Source of the DNA: an uncultured Lachnospiraceae bacterium | Lineage (GTDB): Bacteria > Bacillota > Clostridia > Lachnospirales > Lachnospiraceae | Assembly (NCBI GenBank): GCA_947630025.1 | Contig: CANRFZ010000004.1 | Coordinates: forward strand, 62,001 to 126,000 | DNA: 64,000 bases | Reading direction: 5' to 3' | Shown: positions 53,216 to 61,630 of the stretch, piece by piece | Layout of the letters: each line of letters begins with the position of its first letter | Position numbering within the stretch: position 1 is the first letter of the stretch | The notes under the pieces: model-generated | Databases searched by the model: none | Told to the model about the DNA's origin: nothing | The model's input: only the letters and a program-made list of their open reading frames with translations | Translations under genes and position numbers: made by a program

Positions 53216-54219
53216 AACTGCACCTCAATCAAATCATCCGCCTCATAATCCCGGTCCGCCGTCCGCCCCAATATCTCGTTCCATCTCATAGGCGAGATAC
53301 CGCTGCCGGGCCGCTTGACGGCCAGATTGTCCTCCGTGAAGACTTCCCCCTTACGGATCGACACGCCGGCCACAATGCTCTTGCGCACGATCACGAGATT
53401 TTCTCTCTCGGATGCCGTAACCCTCTTATGTCCGTCTCCCATGGCCGCCTCTATATTACGGATAGAAGCCACCATCTGTTTCAGCTCGTCCGGCTCCAGA
53501 CTCGCCCGATGATCCGGCCCTTCCATGTCTCTGTCCAAAGTAAAGTGCTTCTCTATGATGGCGGCGCCCAGCGCTGCCGCCGCAATCGGCACTTCGATGC
53601 CCAGCGTATGGTCGGAGTAACCTACCGGCACCCGGAACATTTCCCGCATCTGTTCCATAGCCCGCAGATTCACATCCTGCATGGGCGTGGGATACTGCGT
53701 GTTGCAGTGCAGCAGGGAGATATCCGCCGTGCCGGACTGCCGCAGCACCTCCAGCGCCCGACCGATCTCCTCCGGTTCGCTCATACCCGTGGACAGGATC
53801 ACCCTGCCGCCGAACGCTCCTATTGTCTTGAGCAGAGGATAGTTCGTGATCTCCCCGGAAGGGATCTTATAGGCAGCCACGCCGATCTCATGCAGGAATC
53901 TCGCACTGTCCAGATCGAAAGCCGTAGACAGGAAAAGAATTTTCTTCTCCTCGCAGTACGCCTTCAGCTCACGAAACTCGTCAAATGTCAGTTCCAGCTT
54001 CCGGATCATGTCGAGCTGGCTTCCCGCCTCGCCGACAGTCTCCTTCTGATAACTCGCTTTCTCCGCTCCGGCTGAGACGCAGTTCGTCCCGATAAAAGTC
54101 TGGAACTTTACGGCGTCCGCTTTTGCCTCCGCCGCCGCATCCACCAGCTTCTTGGCGAGCCCGATGTCTCCGTTATGATTCACTCCCGCTTCCGCGATGA
54201 TAAATATGTGCTCCTGCAT
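53212..54219 (-). CDS. neuB: Nonulosonic acid synthase (NeuB/LegI)
   Basis: 335 aa. TIM barrel with AEAGVNHNGD, DAVKFQT, IPSGEITNYPLL, LLHCNTQYPTPM and KHFTLDRDMEGPDHRAS. A C-terminal SAF/antifreeze-like domain (about 275-335, RKSIVAGVSIRKGE) follows. It condenses PEP with the C6 amino sugar made by NeuC to give a nine-carbon acid. The ATG at 54219 shares a base with the upstream stop (TAATG). Both NeuC genes follow it. No CMP-sugar synthetase was found in the window. Confidence 0.92.
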   Translation of the reverse strand: MQEHIFIIAEAGVNHNGDIGLAKKLVDAAAEAKADAVKFQTFIGTNCVSAGAEKASYQKETVGEAGSQLDMIRKLELTFDEFRELKAYCEEKKILFLSTAFDLDSARFLHEIGVAAYKIPSGEITNYPLLKTIGAFGGRVILSTGMSEPEEIGRALEVLRQSGTADISLLHCNTQYPTPMQDVNLRAMEQMREMFRVPVGYSDHTLGIEVPIAAAALGAAIIEKHFTLDRDMEGPDHRASLEPDELKQMVASIRNIEAAMGDGHKRVTASERENLVIVRKSIVAGVSIRKGEVFTEDNLAVKRPGSGISPMRWNEILGRTADRDYEADDLIEVQL

Positions 54220-55154
54220 TACTGTATCCTTTCTGCCGCCTGTGGCAAACTGCTCTCCACCGTCCGACAACTTCTTAGCCTGTCTCCGATCCGTACCTTG
54301 CCGTCATAGGTATATTCCAGAACTTCCAGCATAGTGTCGCCGGTCTTGACCAAAAAGCCGTCGCCCGTTCTGCCTACGACCTGTCCGACAGTGTTCTTAT
54401 AGACATGACTCCCGGGAACCATCCGTGCACGGTTGATATAGATCGGCCTGCCGTCGATCCACGATACGGCCTGCGGCCCCGGCGTGCATAACGCCCTGAT
54501 AAAATTGAAAATTTCGCGGCTGGTATGATTCCAGTCAATGATCTCGTCGCCCTCCTGCCGCGCGCCGCAGTAGATGCCGACAGGATCGATATCCTGCTGC
54601 CGGATGCGCTCCGCCTGACCGGTCTGAATCAACTTGATAGCCCGATACAAAACATCTGCGCAGCCTGCATAGGCCCGCTCCAGCAACGTGGCGTAATTAT
54701 CCTCATCCGTGATCGGATAGGTCTCCTGCAGGATAATATCTCCGGTGTCGATCCCCTCATCCACATAATGAACGGTGATGCCGAACTCCTTCTCGTCATT
54801 GATAAGCGCCCAGTTCAGGATGTTCCTGCCCCGATAGAACGGCAGCTTGCCCGCATGACAGTTAATCGTCTTGTATACAGGCAGTTCTATCATCTCTCTC
54901 TTAAAAATCTGATTGAACGACATGGAGACAAATAACTCCGCGTGATACCGCTCTATCCGTTCCCTAAATTCCTGTGAATTGATATTAGCGCTCAATTCCA
55001 CGGGAATCCCATGTTCTTCGGCTTTTTGCAGGAGATAGGTGTCGCGCTTATCGTACCTGACTGTCATGAACACAATCTCAATCGAATCATCCGATATGAT
55101 CTTCTCGAACGCCTGATGCGCCCACGGGCCGTCCGCAAAATATCCTATCCTCAT
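54219..55154 (-). CDS. Formyltransferase-family protein (sugar N-formyltransferase)
   Basis: 311 aa. Core motifs INCHAGKLPFYRGRN and ITVHYVDEGIDTGDI with the catalytic N-H and D of the family, then a C-terminal beta domain. Start ATG 55154 overlaps the upstream stop (ATGA), and its own stop overlaps neuB. Part of the tightly coupled NeuB-centred gene set. Substrate probably an amino sugar intermediate of the nonulosonate. Confidence 0.82.
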   Translation of the reverse strand: MRIGYFADGPWAHQAFEKIISDDSIEIVFMTVRYDKRDTYLLQKAEEHGIPVELSANINSQEFRERIERYHAELFVSMSFNQIFKREMIELPVYKTINCHAGKLPFYRGRNILNWALINDEKEFGITVHYVDEGIDTGDIILQETYPITDEDNYATLLERAYAGCADVLYRAIKLIQTGQAERIRQQDIDPVGIYCGARQEGDEIIDWNHTSREIFNFIRALCTPGPQAVSWIDGRPIYINRARMVPGSHVYKNTVGQVVGRTGDGFLVKTGDTMLEVLEYTYDGKVRIGDRLRSCRTVESSLPQAAERIQ

Positions 55155-56299
55155 GCGGCAAGCCCTCCGCGCCTATTTACAGGGAAGGGATTACGCCCCC
55201 CCCTGATCGAATCTGTTACACAAGTCTGCATATCAGCGTTTTCCTCCATGGCCCTGTATGTAATCATAAACGGCACATCAGCACAAAAGGAACTGTCATG
55301 TTTCTTTCTCAACCCTACCAGTTCATCAAATGCTGACTGGTCAAAAATCGTCCTCCCAATATAAAAATCTGCAGCGCCCTGCGGACAAAAATTCCGTTTA
55401 AATCTATATAACGTATCTTCCGCTTCCGTACCGCCGCCCAGATGAAGCGCACGCATACCGTTTTGATTGGCCCAGCGAGCCGCTGATCGTAATAGTAAAT
55501 TGAAAGGCGCATATTTCCGGCCCTCGATTGTCGTGCCGCCGAGGTGATAGTGCATATACCTATCGCTATACAAAAAAACAGCCGCGCTGATAATCTCCCC
55601 ATCCTTTCGTGCATAAAAGAAAATAAGATGATCATTCATATTTTTAATCAAATATGTGAAATACTCTTTTTTAAAATAATAGTACGCATCCGCCTGATGG
55701 TGCTGCATTGTCATATAGTATATCCGCAGAAATTCATCCAGTTTCTCACCTCTGTCATGCAGCACCTCCACGGCATTCTTTTCAGCTTTCCGCACCCGAT
55801 TCCTGCATTCCGACGTCATGTTTTGATCAATAGCTTCATAGTCCGATGTATCTATCGCTACAGTTTTCTTGAGAGATTTCATTTCACATATATCCGTAAA
55901 CAATCTGTGATTATGCAGCAGCGGATGAAATCTGAAAAATTGCGATACAATATGATGCCCGGCACAATAAGAAAATAATTCCGCTCTGAATCGCTCCAAT
56001 ACGTCATGGGTTATCTGCCCTTCCGTCAACGGCCCGCCATATCCATAGGGTGATGTCCAGTCATAATAACGACCGGTCTCCAATAGATGCCGAAATGCCC
56101 GGCTTTCCGCAATATCGTTTTGAAACATCACATACGCGATTCTGGCACCCTGCTCCTCATAATAGATAAGCAGCGGCTGCCCATCTCCGTGCAGCATCAG
56201 CGCCGCATTATATTCGTATGTAAAATAAATATCCCATTGTTCAAAACTCTGTATCAGACAATTCCACCGTTCCCGGTTTGCCGTGTCGATTATTTCCAT
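55151..56299 (-). CDS. FemAB/GNAT_6-like acyltransferase, tract at its 3' end
   Basis: 382 aa with two GNAT-like halves: IYFTYEYNAALMLH near the N-terminus and a YMHYHLGGTTIEGRKYAPFNLLLRSAARWA segment with LHLGGG in the second half, typical of FemAB/BioF2-type transferases. It may attach an acyl or aminoacyl group to the glycan. An eight-G tract (55196-55203) starts at codon 366. At this length the stop overlaps the next start as ATGA; seven or nine G ends translation earlier, so coupling to the formyltransferase would be lost. ATG 56299 follows GAGG. Confidence 0.72.
   Translation of the reverse strand: MEIIDTANRERWNCLIQSFEQWDIYFTYEYNAALMLHGDGQPLLIYYEEQGARIAYVMFQNDIAESRAFRHLLETGRYYDWTSPYGYGGPLTEGQITHDVLERFRAELFSYCAGHHIVSQFFRFHPLLHNHRLFTDICEMKSLKKTVAIDTSDYEAIDQNMTSECRNRVRKAEKNAVEVLHDRGEKLDEFLRIYYMTMQHHQADAYYYFKKEYFTYLIKNMNDHLIFFYARKDGEIISAAVFLYSDRYMHYHLGGTTIEGRKYAPFNLLLRSAARWANQNGMRALHLGGGTEAEDTLYRFKRNFCPQGAADFYIGRTIFDQSAFDELVGLRKKHDSSFCADVPFMITYRAMEENADMQTCVTDSIRGGRNPFPVNRRGGLAA
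55196..55203 (-). repeat. G8 tract at the 3' end of the FemAB-like gene
   Basis: Eight G on the coding strand. Only this length (of 7-9) gives the 17-residue tail that reaches the ATGA junction with the next gene. Confidence 0.85.
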
Positions 56300-57090
56300 A
56301 CATATTCCTCACAGATCAATACATATCTTTTGCCGTTTTTCTTCAACTCGATTGGTACGGATTTCCCTTTTTCGCTCTCTGCCTCATCTTCTGTTACGAT
56401 TTCCCTGACTCTGTATTTCATCTGATCCAACAGAATAACCGCACCGCCAAAATCTTTTACTGCCCTGATTTTCCGTTTTATCACATCATACGTGTCATTT
56501 TCGATGTCTATCGTATAATCGGCCTCCTGCACCTTAGGCCTGTACGTTCCCCGCTCCTTTCGCACTGTTTCTGCTATGCAGCCTTCTTGTATAAAATCTA
56601 CATATCTATCCAGCACTTTCTCCAAATGTGCATCCAGCTTATGATCCAGCTCTATATAATCGCTGCTTCCTACCTCTATCTCCTCCTCACAGATGACATT
56701 TCCCTCGTCAATCCCAGTGATCTGATACAATGTCAGCCATGTCTTCTCATCGCCAAGCAGAATCGTCCATCGGAGCGGGTGCGCGCCTCGATTGTTTTCT
56801 ATACTGCCTGGATGAATATTATAGAAATCGTGTCTGGCAATAATATCTCGCGGTATGATATATCCGAACTTGTAAATCAGAACTTTGTCCGTTCGAATAT
56901 GATCTTCTATTCGACAAATATCCGCCTTCTCATTCATTTCATACAAATCAATTTTTTGATCGGCAATCATCATCTTCGTTTCAGGAGAGATAACGCCCGG
57001 CTTTGTGATAATGCCGACCAGTGTCAGCCGTTCATCCGCAAGCAGGCATTGTATCATTTTCTCGGAATAACCTATATAAGTCAGGCGCAT
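56290..57090 (-). CDS. Formyltransferase-family protein (sugar N-formyltransferase)
   Basis: 266 aa, the third of this fold in the operon. FYNIHPGSIENNRGAHPLRW carries the N-H...RG motif, and GIDEGNVICEEEI the later Asp region. The C-terminal part (YTIDIENDTYDVIKRKIRA) is a short extension. It lies 3 bases downstream of the TPP enzyme and overlaps the FemAB-like gene by 10 bases. Three paralogues suggest several formylated positions or alternative sugars. Confidence 0.78.
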   Translation of the reverse strand: MRLTYIGYSEKMIQCLLADERLTLVGIITKPGVISPETKMMIADQKIDLYEMNEKADICRIEDHIRTDKVLIYKFGYIIPRDIIARHDFYNIHPGSIENNRGAHPLRWTILLGDEKTWLTLYQITGIDEGNVICEEEIEVGSSDYIELDHKLDAHLEKVLDRYVDFIQEGCIAETVRKERGTYRPKVQEADYTIDIENDTYDVIKRKIRAVKDFGGAVILLDQMKYRVREIVTEDEAESEKGKSVPIELKKNGKRYVLICEEYVWK

Positions 57091-57093
57091 GAT

Positions 57094-58881
57094 TCATCTA
57101 TCCTTAATCATCAATTCTTTGTATTCGTCTTCCGGCAGGAACGGATACATATCCTGCAGCGCAGGCGTGAGCATTTTGCCGTTCTCGTCCAGTCGGGACA
57201 TCACGCGCGGCATAACAGGATCGTCAAAGCGCTGTTCTATCTCCAGCAGCACCCGTTCTTTACTTCCGGTCAGCCATTTCACGCTTTCCTCCACTTCCGC
57301 ATTGGAAGCGCATTTCCTGTACGCAAAGCCGAAAGTATCCGCAACTTTGGCAAAATCCGGAAAGCTGACGCCCGTATCCGGCGTGCAGCCGATGTAAGCG
57401 CCTGCGAAGAAATTCTTGCTCGTCTGCCGGATGGCTCCGTAGCCCTCGTTGGAAAAGATCACGAGGCTGACCGGCAGGTCGTTCTGCACGATCGTCTGCA
57501 GCTCCTGCAGATTCATCATCACACTGCCGTCACCGGTGATACAGTACACTTTCCGGCCGGAAGCCACCGCCGCCCCGATTGCCGCCGGCAGATCATATCC
57601 CATGGAGCCGCAGGTATAGTTGGTCAGTGTCCGCTGCCCCGCATACTGCACGCCGACCTGCAGCTTCGCCGTGTTCGCGGTATTGTTGCCCAGCGCCAGT
57701 ATGCTGTCATGTTCCTCGTACTGCTGAAATATTTTCCAGAAATAATAGGAACATACCCGCTCGTCCATCGCGATCTGCTCTGCCGCCTCAAACGGCGTAA
57801 ACCTGTTTTTCAGCATATTACAGTAGTCCAGCCAAACTTGCGGAGCTTCCACCGCGCAGTCCATGTGCAGCAATACATTCATCACTTCCCGCACATCGCC
57901 GTGCAGGAATCTGCTGATTCGCAGCCCCGGTTTTCTGCTCTCGGCCTCGTCCGCATCTACCATAATGATCTTGGCATCCGGCGCGAACGCCTCCTGATTG
58001 AATCCTGTCTGGCGGAATCCCAGACTGTTTCCCAATGTCAGAATCACATCCGCATTCTGCAGGATAAAATTGCCTGTACGCGGCCCAACATTACCGGAAG
58101 TTCCATAATATAACGGATGCTCGGTATACAGATTGTCCGCAACCCATGAACCGCCTATCACAGGAACGCCCATGCGCTCTGCCAGCTCTGCAAACAGGCT
58201 CCGGCTCCCGCTGCTGATAATGCCCGATCCGCCCAGAATACACGGCCTGTCCGCCTGCCGCAGCAGATCGATGATACCCTGCGCATCCGCCATACTGACT
58301 GCCGGCACGCTGCTGGGCGTCTCCTCCGCCGCATACAGTTCCCCTGCCTCTACTCTGGCGTTCTGGATGTCCTGCGGCACATCGATCCATACCGGCCCTC
58401 TCCGGCCATCCAGCGCTATCCGGATAGCCTTAATCAGTTCTCTCCTGACCGCCAGAGGATCGGTCAGCATCACGGCATATTTGGTCATATTTTTTACCGC
58501 AGGAATGATCTCAAATTCCTGAATGCCCCTGTACCTGAGCGGCAGACCGGATTTGGGAACGGAGATTTCATACCGCACCTGCCCCGACAATACGATCATC
58601 GGCAGACTGTCCTGCCATGCGCCCATCACACCGGTCAGGGTATTCGTAGCGCCCGGGCCGCTGGTGACGCAGACCGCCGCCATTCTGCCGCTATATCTGG
58701 CGTAGGCTTCCGCTGCCATGGCACACGCCTGTTCGTGGTGGTTGAAATACTTGTGTATTCCGTCACAGACCAGCAGTGCGTTGTCTAGGTGCATCGCGCC
58801 GCCGCCCACCACGGCGAAACAGTCGGTAATCCCATATTCCACCAGTGTATCCATGATGATGTCTGCTACTCTCTTACCCAT
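57094..58881 (-). CDS. Thiamine-pyrophosphate enzyme, acetolactate-synthase-like
   Basis: 595 aa with the three-domain TPP layout. The catalytic Glu is in HHEQACAMAAEAYAR near residue 50, with SGPGATNT, and the TPP/Mg motif runs GDGSVMMN...SNEGYGAI near 450-480. Homologues in sugar operons add a two-carbon unit from pyruvate to a keto sugar (as YerE does to a CDP-4-keto-3,6-dideoxyhexose) or oxidise/decarboxylate a small acid. The CDP-keto-sugar genes at 32-36 kb could supply such a substrate, but this gene is coupled to the NeuB set. A second homologue begins at 63662. Confidence 0.8.
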   Translation of the reverse strand: MGKRVADIIMDTLVEYGITDCFAVVGGGAMHLDNALLVCDGIHKYFNHHEQACAMAAEAYARYSGRMAAVCVTSGPGATNTLTGVMGAWQDSLPMIVLSGQVRYEISVPKSGLPLRYRGIQEFEIIPAVKNMTKYAVMLTDPLAVRRELIKAIRIALDGRRGPVWIDVPQDIQNARVEAGELYAAEETPSSVPAVSMADAQGIIDLLRQADRPCILGGSGIISSGSRSLFAELAERMGVPVIGGSWVADNLYTEHPLYYGTSGNVGPRTGNFILQNADVILTLGNSLGFRQTGFNQEAFAPDAKIIMVDADEAESRKPGLRISRFLHGDVREVMNVLLHMDCAVEAPQVWLDYCNMLKNRFTPFEAAEQIAMDERVCSYYFWKIFQQYEEHDSILALGNNTANTAKLQVGVQYAGQRTLTNYTCGSMGYDLPAAIGAAVASGRKVYCITGDGSVMMNLQELQTIVQNDLPVSLVIFSNEGYGAIRQTSKNFFAGAYIGCTPDTGVSFPDFAKVADTFGFAYRKCASNAEVEESVKWLTGSKERVLLEIEQRFDDPVMPRVMSRLDENGKMLTPALQDMYPFLPEDEYKELMIKDR

Positions 58882-58890
58882 TGTTCCGCC

Positions 58891-59931
58891 CTATACGTTT
58901 AATTTCTTTCTCATAGACTCCAGTTCTTCCAGCTGGCCCATATCCATATAGGCGTCTTCCTCTACCACGTACACGCCTATTTTGGCTCCCCGCCGTCTGG
59001 AATCGTCAACCAGCTCCGGAAAAGATATATTTTCCCCATGCGGCATCCGCCGCAGAAGGTCATGATCGACGACATACATACCGGTATTGATCAGATAGTC
59101 CATCTCCGGCTTTTCCCGCATGGCTTCATACTGGCCGCCGCCGTCGCACACCACCACGCCGTAAGGCACTTTCTGGCGATATTTAGCGGCTACCATTGTG
59201 ATATAGTTTTTTTCTCTCTGATGATAGTTGTATATTTCAGCGTAGTCGGCATCTATGATAATGTCGCAGTTGATCAGAAAAAAATCCTGCTTTATTCTGT
59301 CTTCCAGCAGATACAGGCCGCCGCCTGTCCCTAACGGCTGCGCTTCTTCGATATAGGTGATCTGATAATTCTTGTGCACACTGTTGTAGTACGCCTGAAT
59401 CATATCCTTTTTATGATTCACGATAAAATAAAACTGTCCGCAGCCAAACTCCACAAAATTATTGACGATACGCTCCGAGATCGGGATATCGCCGACCGGA
59501 ATGAGCGCTTTCGGCAGAATCTTCGTATACGGATATAACCTTGTTCCTCTGCCTCCGGCCATCATCACCACAGGGCAAGCCAGCGTACACGCCCGGCGCA
59601 CACGGCGGCCGTTTCTAAACACCACCTCGACGACCTCCTGATTGTAATTGACGATCGGCAGGGAATAAATCTCTGTGCGTTCAAACACCGCGTCGATTTT
59701 CTCTTTCTCATAGCGGGTTAGGTATTGAGGGGTACTGCTGGCAATTTTTCGCACCGGCAGGCTCATGTCTCCCTCCTGCAGAACGAAACGCCGCACGTCG
59801 CCATCCGAAACCGACGCGGTCAGCTTGCCGTTATTGACGACATAGATCACCTTGCATCTGACACGCTCCAACTGTGCCACGGCGCTTCTGATATTACTGT
59901 TCTCATCAATCAGAATATCTTCCAACTGCAT
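58891..59931 (-). CDS. ptmE: CBS-domain nucleotidyltransferase, PtmE-like
   Basis: 346 aa. Two CBS motifs (about 1-120: EDILIDENSNIRSAVAQL and VRKIAS) precede a nucleotidyltransferase domain starting VMMAGGRGTRLYPYT near residue 125 with LPKALIPVGDIPI. This is the PtmE layout; PtmE makes GDP-glucosamine for GDP-legionaminate precursor synthesis in Campylobacter. The nucleotide used here may be GTP or another. ATG 59931 is preferred (GGTGAG upstream); an ATG at 59943 overlaps the previous gene and lacks a site. Confidence 0.82.
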   Translation of the reverse strand: MQLEDILIDENSNIRSAVAQLERVRCKVIYVVNNGKLTASVSDGDVRRFVLQEGDMSLPVRKIASSTPQYLTRYEKEKIDAVFERTEIYSLPIVNYNQEVVEVVFRNGRRVRRACTLACPVVMMAGGRGTRLYPYTKILPKALIPVGDIPISERIVNNFVEFGCGQFYFIVNHKKDMIQAYYNSVHKNYQITYIEEAQPLGTGGGLYLLEDRIKQDFFLINCDIIIDADYAEIYNYHQREKNYITMVAAKYRQKVPYGVVVCDGGGQYEAMREKPEMDYLINTGMYVVDHDLLRRMPHGENISFPELVDDSRRRGAKIGVYVVEEDAYMDMGQLEELESMRKKLNV

Positions 59932-59935
59932 AGAC

Positions 59936-60832
59936 TCACCCATAAATCAACGACATCACATCTATCTCATCTTCATGCCGCCTGTACCAGTCGTACAACG
60001 CTCCCACCGAATCCCTGATATCCGTAAAACGCATCTGCGGAAGCTCCTTCAGAATCCTGTCATTATTGGCCGTATACTCGTTGGCATAACCTTCCTGACA
60101 CACGAGGATCGGCTGCGGTGTTCCAGCCGCTTCATTGACGAGTTCCGCCAGTGTGTATAAATCAATCCTCTCGCCGCGCACGGCATTGTAAGTATGGTGC
60201 TGCGGCTTGTCCAACTGCAGGAACAACTCCAGCATACGGCAGAAATCATCTATCCACAGATAGTCGAAATAACAGTTCCGGCGCATGGATAGCGGCAAAC
60301 CCTTAATCGATTTGCAGCACAGATTGGAAATATACTTGCTTGGCCAGTGCTCATATTTGCCGAAGATGCCGAACAGACGCAGATTATATATGTTCTCGCT
60401 GCACTCTATCATCTGATTCACGGTGTATTTCATCAGTCCGTACGGATCGACCGGAACCGTGTGCCGCACGATATCGTCCTCCGTCACGGATGCGATCGGA
60501 AAACGCTTGTCATACTCCGCGCCCGAACCCGTATAAATCATTCTGCCGTACAGGTCGGAATGCACTCGAAAATTGTGAAAAATCCGCAAATTATATTCTA
60601 ACGACTTCGTACCGTCCTTGTTCTTGTCGATGGCATCGCCGTATACCGCGAAGTGCAGGACGACATCATAGCATCCCTGCCGCAGACAGGCGGCTACGCT
60701 GCGCTCGTCGATGCAGTCCAGTTCTCTGCTCGCAGGCGCATACACATCATATCCCCGATTCACAAGATATTCTTTTACATTCCGCCCCACGAAGCCGGAG
60801 CCGCCCGTAATCAGTATCTTCACACTTTTCAA
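59936..60832 (-). CDS. NAD-dependent sugar epimerase/reductase; first gene of the 21-gene operon
   Basis: 298 aa extended short-chain dehydrogenase. ILITGGSGFVGRNV at the N-terminus, a TGSGAEYDK segment, and DPYGLMKYTVNQ with the catalytic Tyr/Lys. Probably a nucleotide-sugar 4-keto reductase or epimerase; the exact reaction is unclear. The start is a TTG at 60832 or a GTG at 60823, both with weak ribosome sites. Its start lies only 36-45 bases from the left recombination site, so its promoter must be in or beyond the invertible segment. Confidence 0.75.
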   Translation of the reverse strand: MKSVKILITGGSGFVGRNVKEYLVNRGYDVYAPASRELDCIDERSVAACLRQGCYDVVLHFAVYGDAIDKNKDGTKSLEYNLRIFHNFRVHSDLYGRMIYTGSGAEYDKRFPIASVTEDDIVRHTVPVDPYGLMKYTVNQMIECSENIYNLRLFGIFGKYEHWPSKYISNLCCKSIKGLPLSMRRNCYFDYLWIDDFCRMLELFLQLDKPQHHTYNAVRGERIDLYTLAELVNEAAGTPQPILVCQEGYANEYTANNDRILKELPQMRFTDIRDSVGALYDWYRRHEDEIDVMSLIYG

Positions 60833-60867
60833 ATCAGCTTTCTGTCAACGAAATTGTCGGTTTGATG

Positions 60868-60895
60868 AGAAAACATTCTGTGCAAAATGTTTTCT
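60868..60895. repeat. Left recombination site of the inverton
   Basis: AGAAAACATT arm, CTGTGCAA spacer, AATGTTTTCT arm: perfect 10-bp inverted arms around 8 bases, the form of a tyrosine-recombinase core site. The region 60879-60899 is an exact 21-base inverted copy of 61669-61689. Confidence 0.85.
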
Positions 60896-60912
60896 TCGCG
60901 CGCAAAAGGGCG

Positions 60913-60941
60913 GATAATGGCAGTACGACTGTAACTTACAA
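60913..60941. promoter_or_regulatory. Weak promoter signals at the left end of the inverton
   Basis: Leftward: TTGTAA (60936-60941), 16-base spacer, CATTAT (60914-60919). Rightward: GATAAT (60913-60918), whose -35 position would overlap the left recombination site, a possible recombinase-gene promoter under autocontrol. Confidence 0.4.
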
Positions 60942-60953
60942 AGGAGGAAGCAT

Positions 60954-61535
60954 ATGAGTACAACACAGCCACTGAAAAACATTGACGAGATTGAAGAACT
61001 GAAACGGTATTTCCTGCGGAGGGGAGAGATAAGGAATTATGTGCTGGTTACGCTGGGGATCAACACGGCGCTGCGGATCAGCGACCTGCTGCAGGTGGTC
61101 TGGAAGGATGTGTATGATTTCAGGTTTGAACGTGTCAGGCAGCACATGACTATTGTCGAACACAAAACCGGCAAAACGGCAAATGTTTATCTTAATCACC
61201 ACTGCGCGGAAGCATTGGAGATGCTGAAAACGCATCTGAAACGAGAGATCCAAGACTGTGAATATGTATTTCGGAGCCGCGTCGGTGCAAACAAGCCCAT
61301 CAGCAGAAACCGCGCCTATGTGATTATCAAGAATGCCTGCCTTGAACTGGGGTACGAAGGAACGCTGAGCTGCCATTCCCTGCGCAAAACGTTTGGCTAT
61401 CACGCATGGAAACAAGGGACATCCCCGGCGGTTCTCATGTCAATCTATAACCACTCCTCCATGAAAATCACCATGCGCTACCTCTCCATTGAGCAGGACG
61501 ACAAGGATGATGTCTACAAGACTGTCATGTTGTGA
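60954..61535 (+). CDS. Small tyrosine recombinase (FimB/FimE-size), candidate DNA invertase
   Basis: 193 aa, the catalytic domain only, without the usual N-terminal arm-binding domain; this is the size of FimB/FimE. All catalytic residues are seen: Arg41 (TALRISDLL), Lys71 (KTGK), His141 and Arg144 (HSLRKTFG), His167 and Tyr176 (MRYLSIE). A strong AAGGAGG site precedes the ATG. The gene is flanked by inverted copies of a recombinase-type site (60868-60895 and 61673-61700). No phage genes or tRNA are nearby. It most likely inverts its own segment, and with it the outward promoter at 61631-61659 (inference). Confidence 0.85.
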   Translation: MSTTQPLKNIDEIEELKRYFLRRGEIRNYVLVTLGINTALRISDLLQVVWKDVYDFRFERVRQHMTIVEHKTGKTANVYLNHHCAEALEMLKTHLKREIQDCEYVFRSRVGANKPISRNRAYVIIKNACLELGYEGTLSCHSLRKTFGYHAWKQGTSPAVLMSIYNHSSMKITMRYLSIEQDDKDDVYKTVML

Positions 61536-61593
61536 CGCGCAGCACCGGCGAGAGCTGCAGAATTTCCGTTGCGGAAAGGCTGATCGAGGCAGG

Positions 61594-61623
61594 CTGATCC
61601 GGGCAGTGATCAGGGCAGTTTTT
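61594..61623 (+). terminator. Probable terminator after the recombinase
   Basis: CTGATC/GATCAG stem (61594-61599 with 61608-61613), a GGCAG spacer and five T. Weak, but placed between the recombinase stop and the outward promoter, insulating the promoter from recombinase transcription. Confidence 0.45.
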
Positions 61624-61630
61624 AAAATTC

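Noticed and set aside
56278-58113. A 611-codon open frame on the + strand
   Set aside because: Antisense to the formyltransferase and TPP enzyme genes; no domain.
60954-61535. Integrase of a phage, ICE or integron
   Set aside because: Only the catalytic domain is present. There is no tRNA target, no phage or conjugation gene and no gene cassette, and the flanking sites are in inverted rather than direct orientation.
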